From positions 6,066,819 through 6,130,818 of the forward strand of contig CM031870.1 of NCBI GenBank assembly GCA_018697195.1: a DNA stretch of 64,000 bases, written 5' to 3'. Shown piece by piece: positions 38,001-50,000 of the stretch (position 1 is the stretch's first letter; each line of letters begins with the position of its first letter). This stretch comes from Certhia americana (taxonomy: Eukaryota; Chordata; Aves; Passeriformes; Certhiidae). The translations under genes and the position numbers were made by a program. Under the pieces are notes generated by a model. The model was given only the letters and a program-made list of their open reading frames with translations. It did no database searches and was not told the DNA's origin.

Positions 38001-41000
38001 ACTTCCAAATAATTTTCCAAAATTTTATATATAAACATTCTACAACACATTTCCTGAGATTAAGCCAGGTTATCACAGGATCAAAAGCCTCAAATGGCAT
38101 TTTAGAAAAATCTCAAGTTATTGCCAGGGGTATTAAACCTATTTTCATCCCTGTTTTCATCTTCAGTAGAGAACAAAGACATGGTTCCTTAGGAGACCAG
38201 AGCACACATGTCAAGGAGCTGGGTTTGTTGGTGCTGTTTCTTTTCAAACAGGTACTGCCTCAGGGATCAGAGGAGTAGTTGGAGCACATCTGATTAAAAT
38301 ATATTTAGCTATTACATCACTGTCAGAGTTTAACAATGTCAGGTGACCTGGACTGGCTGGATTTTACAAGAGCATTTGAGTATCAATGGGAACGTCTGGC
38401 AACAGGAGACAGTGTAAATGCAGCCTCAAAAATAAGAAAAGCAGAAGTTGATCACTAGTTAAGATAAGCACAAACTTGTCCACCTATCTCTTAAACCTTG
38501 AAAAACTGCAAAAAATTGAGATATTTTTAGAAAATCTTTTCATCATGTTCCTCTGAACACTTACACAACATTTTACTTATTTTAATTACATGTAAAGACT
38601 AAACTGACATAATGAAAATCCTGCTTTAAAGCATGTCAGCACACTTCCAGAAGGTCACATTTTCAGCACAATTTAGAACATTATCAATACAACAAATAAA
38701 AGTTAGCAAAAATGGAAAGCTTTCAAACACGTGATTCTGTTTCTAGTTTCCACAATAGCTTTGGCATTCTAACCTCATTAGGGACTTCACTGCAGATATT
38801 GAGCATTATTCAAACACAGATCAACAACAATGTGAGGCCACTCATCAGCTTTTAGTCATAATTCTGAAGAGAATAAAGTATCTCTGAAGAGGGCTCTCAA
38901 CAGAATAATTTATATACATTTAAATCAAGTTTTTCACGTAACACAATGGATATTTTTCCATTTCTAAGCATCAACAAAGATGCTTAGAAAGAAAAAAGAG
39001 GAACATAACAGCTGACTTGTGTTTACTTCCTCCAGATGCTCAGTAACCTTACTTAGGAGACGGAAAATTACCTGAACTGCAAATATAAACATTCTGTGAA
39101 GTCATTAAGTACCTAAATTACTGTAACAAACACACAGGTAATACAGGTGTAGATAAAATTTGTAAAATTTATTTGTAAAACCAAAATTTCTTTAAACTCC
39201 TAATTTAAACCAAATAACAAAAGATAGCTTTACCACAAAAAAAACAAAACACACAAAAACCCCCAAACAAACAAAAATAATTTACCTTACCAGGTGTTAG
39301 AAATTTTTCCAAACCCATCACACTTGATTTCCAAACAACTTCCTCACCTTCACCAACAATTTCACTGAAACAAGAAGCCAACTCACCTCAGACTATCTAC
39401 TGAACAGATGCAGATTTTCCCTAACACCCAGGAACACATCTCCACAATCACAATATACTCCTCCCAGCAGAAGATCAAGACTCCTGAACCCCCTCAAATG
39501 TTTCATGCATTTGGGAAAGTTGGCCAAGGAAATCCCTGCACACTGAACTCAGGCACCAAGAACACTGTCATTACTCACAGAAAGCATTCCTGCTATTTGA
39601 GGACTTAACTTCAGACAGGGTCCTTGAGAGAGGGTGTAAAGCACCTCAACTGCCAAGTGTATAAAACACAAAAATGCTATCAGACTTTATTTTGGGTTTC
39701 TGGTACACTCTAAGGTCTCTTTTGGCTAACATGAATTTGACAGTGACTTCCTGCTCCCCACAGAAACTGAGCATTGTCCCCCCTCACCAGAACCTTCTAC
39801 TCCAAACACCACATCACCTTCCTGGTGGCTTTTCTGACCAAAACTCAAAGCAGCTCTTCGGAGTTTGTTCCACTTCCCTCAATCCTACTGTTTCTTTTCA
39901 AGGCCTGGCCAGGGGTTTGCAAGTACATCAGCTGGTCACGATGGTAGCTCTACCTACAGACTCTCAGCCCTGCACTATCCCAGCTACAGCAGCACAACCA
40001 CCACCTTGTATTTACACAAACATTTCCATGCTCTCTCCAACTCAGGATCCCCACTGTTGTCCCCCAGCAGTAACAAGTTTTCATAGCAAATCGAGCTAGG
40101 AGGATTCAAGCTCCTGATGATGTTATGCACAACTTATTAAATGAGACATTCATTTAACTCAAAGTGGTTTATTTAACTCAAAGTGAGACATAATGAGCAC
40201 ATTTACTGTATTTGCTAGATACACTGCATATGTATTCAGACACTTTATATGAAAAAAATCACATTTTTGCTGGAATTCCCTCTGTGAAAGAAACTACATA
40301 TTTATCAAGCCTAAAAATCTAAGCCTTTTATGCAAGTAACACTATTCCCCATAAGGTAACCATCTCTTTTAAGTGTCCTGGAAAGAATACAGAAAAGAAA
40401 AATATTGCTGCTGTTCATTATGTTACTTCCTAACCTTTAAAACCTTTCATAATTCCCTAGAAATGAAAACGTGTGAACAAGCAACAATTAATTGCAGAGA
40501 GTAATGATTTTTTTTTCTTTTAAAAGCAAAGATCACATTTGAAAAGACAGCTAATCATTAATGGTCTGTTCAGATGGAAGTCATCTAGACTTCCAAAACA
40601 AGGCAATAGAACATTATGAACAGAAACTTTAATACAAGAAAAATGCCAATTATCCTGGGCAAGTTTCTGCAACAGTTACAGAACAGCATTCCAGATGACT
40701 CACAAGCAAGAACCACTTACTAAGAATTACAGAATCCATCTCTGTTTGGAAAAACTTTGAAGTTTCTTACATAGTAATTAATAAGTAATATTTTTAATTT
40801 GCAGGGTTTTTTTAAAAAAATGAGTCTAAAATTAAGTATTAAATTCTGGCAACCTGTAATCTGGCTAAAATTTATTGTAAGTGAAGCTATTTTAATAGCT
40901 TGCATGAGTACATATTCAGTGACAGAAGTTACTGATTAAGTATTGGAACTGGTCTTTGTGACAAAGTGCTGAAAATCTGCTGCAGTATAACCTCATTTGC

Positions 41001-44000
41001 ATTTTTCAACTATTTCCATCCAATGATTAATTCACTGGAGCTTAGTAAAATGACTTGGAATTAGAAGATGTTTAATATACCCTTTTGTTTGTAAATTGTG
41101 GAAGTATGAAGGGATGACAGTTATTTTTATGGTACTGACAGAAAAAAGCAACCAGCAAGAAAACCATTCTAATTAACGCATTTTATAAAGTCATCACACA
41201 AAAATTTTCCTAAACTAAAAAACTTGTTAAAAAACATTGTAAATTGAAATAATTTTAATATAAACCTGGATAAAATCCAATAAACACTCAATTTCATAAT
41301 TATCATAGAAGTTAAGATTCTTAATATCACACATTCTGTAGAAGTGAATAGATTTACTGAGCATATCAGTTTAAAACCCTGCTGTATTTATTGTAACCCT
41401 ATGCAGTAACAACCTAAGGCACCTTCACATCTATGCAGAGGCCAGAATCTGTTCTTTAGGAAAGAAACTGCCAAACAGATTAAAAAATACTCTCTCATTC
41501 TCTCTAACATGCCAATGGTAAAAGGCTTCCCAACAGTTAATACAAACAGTCTAGACTAGTTTGCTTTGGTATATCCAAACTACTTAAGCTAGAGGAAGAG
41601 GCCTGGATTATATCAGTCCTGTGTTAAAACAATTAGGAGATGAAGTGCAGCTGCATCACTACGTGTTACTGCAAGGTTAACACAATGTAATGCTTTACAA
41701 AACCGTGCTAGGACACATTCTATCCCAAAATGGCATCTAGATGGTCCTAAATTATCAACACAGAAAATCAGGTATTCTTTCACAGCTTCACAGCATTAAA
41801 TACATCTATGTTATTTACCCACTTCTTAGAAGTACACAGTATCATAAACAATTCAAAGCCCTGGCGCAGGCAGGTATTTGTTTAGCAGCTACTGAAGCAG
41901 ATTTCCTCAGCACCTCTGACAATGCCATTTCCTAAGCAAGTTCTTCAGTAAAGCCTAAATTTGAGCACAGCACATGAGAAGTCAAAGGTTGTACACAGGC
42001 AAGCACACGAACAGGCTCACTGAGGAAACAAGGATGATCACTATGTTGGCATTCTCAGGATCAAGTACAGACCTGACAACCCACTCATCAGTATTTATTA
42101 CAATGCTTCAAGGAATGGAAAATGTAATTTTCATACGAAGTATATTTCAAAGCAACTTCTATAGACCAGGACTCCCTATACCTTCCTAAGTTTCTTTTGA
42201 ATCTCCTTTCTTCATAAGACAGTTCTCCAACCACCAAATGCAACACCTAAGCAAACACACGTTCATTTTTCACTAGAACTGTTTCCCTTCTCTATCCTGT
42301 TTCTCAATCTGCCCACAATACTCTCAAATACCCTCATGTCATTCACCTGTGGCATCCTTTGGTACCATTAATTACAAGTAATCAACACGTCAGCTAGCCA
42401 AATTTTCCATCTATGTTTACTTGTCAAGCAACAGCCTTCACTCAGGACAACACAGGACCAGGTGTAGCTGCCCATACAGGAGGAATGCTGGGCTTGCCTT
42501 TCTTCTTCTACCTCCTTCTAGAGATCATGAAAGGCCAGGATACTTGAACTCTTGATTTTGATTCAGTGTGAGTAATCACATTATTAAGGCTTCCACCTTC
42601 AGAAAACTGAGCTAAAAAATGCATGATACCATACAGCTCTAAGCTCAGGGAACAAGAAAAGTAAAAGTATATTCCAGACATTACTGAGTACACTCACAAA
42701 AGACGTTCAGAGTGATAAAGGCAGCGTAAGGCAAAGATAAATTAAGCATTATTAGGGCACAGAGAACTTCAAGGGAGCATCTGATTTTAAGCTTTCAGCA
42801 CAGTAGTTGCTATGCAACAACAGTCCCACTGCATAAGCAAGAGCCCATTTCCTTTCAAGAGCAGCTATATAACTGGCACTAATAGCTAAAACTATTTCCA
42901 GCACAAATCTAGCATGACAGCAATCACTTAAACTGTCTCTTGGACACACTCAAATTATATGATCATGAGCTAAGATGCTGCTTTATGACACAAGTCAGAA
43001 CAGCACAGTCTTTAAAAGACTAATGAATAATCAAATCTAATTTTGTTCCCTAGCTATACCCAGGGCATCTTTCATAAACTTAGTCAGTTTACTTACTCTG
43101 CTTTTAACGAATAGTAAAGCAACCACTTTTAAAAGTGCAATATCACCCTAATTTATAGTGGTTTTGACAAATATGAGTTTAAAAGCTATCCCAACTTTCC
43201 TAAATAATGCTGTCATTCTCTTCTATGCCAGCAATTAAGTGGGAAAGTGCTATCAACTCCTACCCAGTTCTTCAAAAGTCGGAATCAGATCATTATCTTT
43301 CCCTCATAAAGAACTTCTCCTGCATTTATTTACTCCCTGAAATGTTCAGAGGTTTGCTATTAATAAGCACAAAACCATACAGACAGAACCAGGCCTATAA
43401 ATTCAGATGGCCTGCAGGTAACAGGCAGAATACTAAGCCAAACCTCTATTCAAAATAATTTTAGACATATCTATTGTGTAATGCCTGATTTGTACAACAA
43501 GGTAAAGCACAACAGACACTGCAACTCCTCCATTTCACAACAAAAAAATCCCAACCAAACTCAAGCACATTCCATTCATGACTGCATTCATGTAATCTCA
43601 ATTTTTTCTGCTATGCTCCATTTCACAACTGAGCCAAAAAAAGCATCATTTTCAAGATTAAGTTTCAGAAGAAAAGGGTGCAGTAGCATTATTTAGTTTT
43701 GCAATGCCATATCACAATGGGCATTAAAATACTACATTAGAAAGGCACTAAAATCAGTCTTCAACTGAGCACATGCAAACAGAAGCTTTGAAGGAATATT
43801 ATTTGTATTTCAGAAATTCTTTTGAAAATAAAATGAAGAGAATTTTAATGTGAGAGAGAAACTCCAAATTCCAATCAGCCCTTTGCTTTGAATGGCCATT
43901 ACCAGTACAGTACCAGTACTACAGGAAGAAACACTCCCAAGATCTCAGAGACTTCCATTGACTTTCTGTCCTCAACACTATGGCAGCACCTTAGTGAAAT

Positions 44001-47000
44001 CTAAAATGATTTCAAATGCCTAAAGTATTTCAAGCAGAGACTGGAAATGTTCCTTTATTGAGCAAATCCCTAAGAACAGAAACACAGCACTGCTTAAGCA
44101 ACTTTCACATTTCTCAGTGTACACCTGAACTTTTCAGCATTCAGACTTTTAGCATTTAAGACACTTAACTAAAGCACAGATGTTTATCATCTTAAAACAA
44201 TAACCTGGAACAAACTGTTAAGAATATTATTAATTGAAGAGCTATTTCAAAACTCTGTCTTCTCTTGATGTTATTGCTACCCTTACATTGGATAATGCAA
44301 ATGTCTAATGCATTACTAATGTAAGTAACCTTCACTATTATGTACACTTTTGCAAAAGCACTTTATCACACAATTTTATTTTTCCTTCTATGGAAAATCC
44401 TTGTTTCTAGATATAGTCTCGAGAAAAAAAAAACCAAAACTCCTAGGGACTTAAAGCTACAGCTATCCAAGTTACTTGTGCAAAATTGTACTTAATCTTT
44501 CTGAAAACAAGAAGCAGTATCTAACAGCTTGTCAATAAAACGATTTCCCTGGCTAAATCTGAATTGTGTCATATGGCCTAAATCAAAGTCTGGCACTTGG
44601 AAAGATACAAGTAAAATGACAAGACTTTACAGCAGTAGTGTGGGGAAAAATAATCAAATGTCAAATATAAGTCTGCTCCCATATTCATCTAGACAGAAAT
44701 TGAGACATTTCATCCCTCTACTCAACTTGTCCATTACAATCTCTGCCTTACCCTACAACTCCATTAGGCCCCTCATGGGGCAGGTGGGTGGGATGAAAGG
44801 CCAAGGCACATGCACAGACAATTCTTCTGAAGAGCCAACAGCTTTTCTTCTTTACAACAATTAACCATCAGAAGGAAGGGTAACAAAGACAGCAACATGG
44901 CCATTTCTCACAGAGTTTTGCCCATGAAACAATAAAAACCCCTCTGACACTCCAACCCATCCTGAGTTTCAGATATATTTCTATAGTGTCAGAAGCCAGT
45001 TGCACAGTTAAATGTGTGTTTTGTGGACACGTGACACTGAAATATCAATGTCCTATGCAATAAGTCAGAATATTTTCAAGAAGAAATCTTAGCTGCTTCA
45101 TATCACAACTGGATGTGCAATTCTATGTCAACAATCTTTGGCAAATTATCTCTGTCCTCCCATTTGTCCTTAAAATAAACAGGAGGCAATCCTGCAGTAT
45201 AAACCAGCGTTTTTCAAACTACTTTATCTCATGTTCCCCTTAAATGCTTTTACAACGTGCTTCAAATGAGTTTCTACATGTGCTTAAATCCACTTTCTGT
45301 GTTAGGGTGGCACAGGTGACGTATCCTAAGGCAAGAATACCCAGGGCAATGCTGGACTCCTGAGCACAGTATCTCAGAACAACACTGCTCTGATCCTCCT
45401 GTTTTCTGAGCACTTGTCCTGGCCTGCATATTGGCTGAACAGTTAGCAACTAGCAAAACTCTGAGCTGGGATTAGTTTTACATTACTGACCTTATTCTAT
45501 TATCCTACAAGTCTTCCCAGTAATGTCAGAGAATTACTCACATAACAGCATACTGCTCAATTTTAATAAGGACTAAATATAGGCTGGTACTTCAAGTGTT
45601 TACAGAGTGAGATCTGTTTGAAGTTTCAGTGCTAGAATCTCATGCTTGCACAAAGGCATCTTAAGACAAGGTAAAAAATATCCATGTTAAGTAATTATGT
45701 GCCTTATGCCTTCATGGCAGTGTTTCTGGAAAATCTGGGTAGCATTATCATCTTGCAAATATATCACTGACTCTTAATTGCATGTATGTGTGTGTGTGTA
45801 CATATATGTACATATACTCACAAAATTCTGCTGAGCATACTTTATTCTGTATTGCTAGATGTTGGTTTTGACAATTAATTCCTGCTCAAGTACCTTTTTT
45901 TTTTTTATCTGCTGTACCACTTCTCCAACAGTGAGACACAGGACTTGTAGTTTGGGGTTTTTTAACACAGGATAGACCACAATAATTCAAAGCAGCATGA
46001 GATGATCACACATCATGATATCTCCAACCACCAGAAAAGCATTATCTGCAGCATGGAAACCAAAACAGTATCTCTTTCTCCTACCACTTGATAGCAACAC
46101 ATGCCATTAAGATACAATGCCTTTAAAGAAACTAATTTCAGTTCACAGGAAAGAAATCCATAAATGCAACTTTCATGTGATGGATTTTTCCAGAATCTTG
46201 ATTTTATAGTAGATGCCTTTCCAACACCAATGTATAGCTGGGTTAAGAAATACAGGAGAGAAAGCAAGCAGCAGCATTTTGTAAAAAGAGCTTATTAGAT
46301 CTATTTCTCATCCCTATTCATAGCTAAAAGATCCCTGGGAAGAACAGGCCATCGAATAAGTGACTGATTTTGGAGAACTGGATCTGGTCTGCAGGCTGAA
46401 AGCTTAAAAGTCAGCACTAAAAAAATGTACTGTTACTGTTTTCTACACATCTTTCATACCAAAGAATCTCAGGGTGCAGTGGTAGTCCCAAAAGCGTCAT
46501 GTCACTGTTATGGCACTTCCATGATGCCTTCTTACCAGGAAGGAAACTTTTATAAATGCAGCAGTGTTGGACAAGGTGTTACTTTGCACAGCATTACATA
46601 CTGAAAATCACTCGGAAGAGAAATTTACTGACAATGTGCTTGCCACCAATACCTTGCCTAAGCTATATATGGCACATCTTGCTACAAACAGTGCTTAAAG
46701 CACACAAGCAGACTGAAAGGGCTACCCTGACACATTTTGAACATTTCTGCTTATAAAAGTTGACAAAATGTTTCTAGCACCTAGATGTTGCTCAAGACCT
46801 TTCATAACAACAATACAATGAAAACAAAGAGCCCATACAGAGCAACACAAGCATTGAAGATTTTGCAAATTGTATCTAGAACTGTATCAAGCTCCAGACA
46901 CTAAAAGCCCAGACGAAACAGAAAAGGCAGACCCAAAATAAAACCTAAGGAAGACTCCAGTACTCCATGTACTGTCCTTCTGCTGCAGAACTGCAGTGTT

Positions 47001-50000
47001 AGTACTGAAACAGAACTGTGATTTTTGCAGCTCTGGCATTACACTGCCTGAGGTCCCTTTATCCCACGCAGATAAACTGTGTGTGAACAGCAACTGAAAT
47101 CAGACTACAGCAAATACCCAAAAAAATCACTCCCAATCATATTTACCTCTCCAGAATGTTGTATCTCAAAATCTTTGGGATTTTTTTTTTTTTTTCCTGC
47201 AGGGGCACAACCATCACCCAGCTATGGACCCTTTCAAACCATTGCCCAGCACCCGATGCTGTGACAACAAACCTTCAAACAGTCTCTAATCAGCCCTATC
47301 TTAATATGCTGCAATGATGTCTGAGGAACTATTAATTACACCCAAGCATTCAAGATGTGAGAAATTGCTTCAGAAAGCAACCTTGTCCTGTGAGGACTCC
47401 TTTAGTTGTAGCAAAGTCCAGACACTTTACAGCCACAGGCAGAGAAAGAGAACAAAGCCTTGTATGGAACATCCCTGCAGGCCAAAGTCAAGGTTGGCTT
47501 CTTACCTCAAACTCACAGGTAGAAAGAGAAGACAAATTTCCAGCTCAAGTTCTATGATTATCAAGGGCCTGGGACAGAAGCTAGAAAATGAAGTAAAGGG
47601 AGAAGTAAACAAGTTCAGTGCTTGAAAGGGGAGGAAGGATAGACCACTCCCATGAAAGGCACAAACCACAATTAAAATCCCCACTGTAGAAGCAAGATTT
47701 TTCTTAGCTTCCAGGGATCCCAGCTGTTAACTTGCACATACTTAGAAAATGGCTTTTCTTATGTGCAAGAGTCACAGACATTTTACGTTGTACCAAACCA
47801 CAACTGCAATTTGGCCCCAGTCTGACAGAACTCCAAGTAAAACATCAAGCCAAAGCAATCCAAAAGCAATGGTTTTCCCAGGAGTTTAAACATACTGCAG
47901 AGCTCATCTTAATACACACACAAAAAAAGTGACTTCATCTTAAAGTTTTAACTTGTCATCTAAGGCCAGCTGACTGAATATTTAGATACCTCAGATTCGT
48001 ACAGTTGCATGAATATTTAGATAATACAGAAAACATCTCTGGATACTATATACCAACTTCTAATCATCTTTCCCTGGATCCTACATGACCAAATCCATCA
48101 GCAGGGAATCCCTGCCACTGCCACCCAATTGGGCCACTCTGTTCCAAGGCCAAGGTTCTCAAAAAGCAATCATGTAGGCACCAAGTCCAGCTGCCTCACT
48201 TCAACTGATCAGACTGTGCAGTCCTCACAACTGTGAAATTAAACACACCTGCTAAAAATGCTACCACCTATTCAAGTTTTACAGGATAATAAAAGTATTT
48301 TTGAGTCCCTCTTCTTTGTATTTGCAAAGACTTTTTAGAGGACAGAGATGATGAAAACACTTTGTTTAACATTACACACACACTTGACTCAGATGCTCAG
48401 TGGAATTAAGGTCAAGTATGGAAATCCAAGTCAGAACTGAGAGCCTGAATGTACATGTAAAGCTTTAGCACAGCAAAGCAGCCGTGGCAGTTTGTGATGC
48501 ACTGTTTGGCTCCTAAACACTGCTGCAGAAAAGCAGTGCCCAAATGTCCTTCCTTCAGCCACACAGCTGGTAGTGGAAGTCACGTTAGGCTGATGCATTT
48601 GGGGAAAATCACCAATACTCTGCAGGCTCAAGACAATTTCAACACTTCAGTCTAGAAACTCCTTCCCAGAACAAATGCCCCAGCTCTCACCTCCAGTATA
48701 AAGTCAAACCTTAAATTCAGAATTATCACTGTACATAACAGTATCCTTCTTTTCTGCTCACACAATAAATTAAATCTAAGTAGCATCTTCAACAGCTTGT
48801 TTTTCATATTTCCTATAATAATTGTTATGAACCTTACCAAGGAAACAGTTCAAGCCTGATTTCCTTTACCTCCTCTCCTTATTGTTGGGTAAAAAACCCC
48901 ATAAAATTAGTTTAGAAATATCAAAAATGCAAGACAAATATAGAACACCTCAGCAATGCACGCCTTCATCTGCAAACACTATGAAGCCACACTTGAAAAG
49001 AGCAGCCTCATTCCTCTTGATTGGGACCCTGAGAACCTGACAGCTCCCCAGCCATCCAGTCTGGTAAACTTCCACAGCATTCCCACAAACTGCAGCATTT
49101 TTGCATAAAGAATACAATCTAGTCTTGCTAGGACCTGCCCATCACCACTTCCAGCATTCCAGCTTCCTCCTCAGAAGAGAAGCTAATTTATTATAGGTAT
49201 ATTCCATGAAATAGTCTATAAATTCCTTACAATAACTAGAGGCACTTTCCTCCTTTTTCTGTGGATCCCACCTTTCCTATTACAAGCAACACACAAAAAT
49301 GTTTCTCCATTGTCAAATGGAGAATTCTTGCTAGGTGAAAAACTGTGGGATTCTAAAGTGATTTTGAAACCAGTTCCTAATTACTCTATGAAAAGTCCAT
49401 TAAATTCTTCTTGTTTACAATCCATATGTATCAGACCAAATGTTACAGTCAACTGCAAAAAGTGCCAAGGTCCAGAAGGGAGCTCACCACCACGTGCCAG
49501 CCCCAACAGAGGAAATCAAAGCAACCTGTCATGGGACACAAGAGGGACGTTCACAATACAGCTGAAGTGTTTTTAAACACAACCCATGACTCTTAACCCT
49601 GCAAAATAACGTCACAGGTTTGTCTTCAGACAGGTTATAAAACCTGCCTAGAATGACAGAGAAGGTTCAAGATGGACCAGTCTCATTGTCATCCACTGGG
49701 AAGCTACTCAAAGGAAAGAAAAAAAAAAAAAAAAGGTCTTGTAGCCTTCCCCTGGTTCCTGCTGCTCACAGAGGTGATGATACAGGATATATTGCAGCCT
49801 AAGACCCTGTTGAACTCAAACACACCAGGCACACATTGTTTCAGTCAGGAGGAAGTGCTCCCAGTGAAACTGGAAAAGGTTCCTAATGATGCCCTTAAGT
49901 TTCAATACTAAATAGCCATCAATAAAGTAATCCAAATACATTGTCTTAAAGACAGGGGAAAGCAGCACCTTCACTTCCTGGTCTCCCATGACAGCACCTG

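Noticed and set aside
39674..40099. 141-codon plus-strand open frame in LMTK2 intron 1
   Set aside because: No motif, no splice context, and a low-complexity Ser/Pro/Thr composition.
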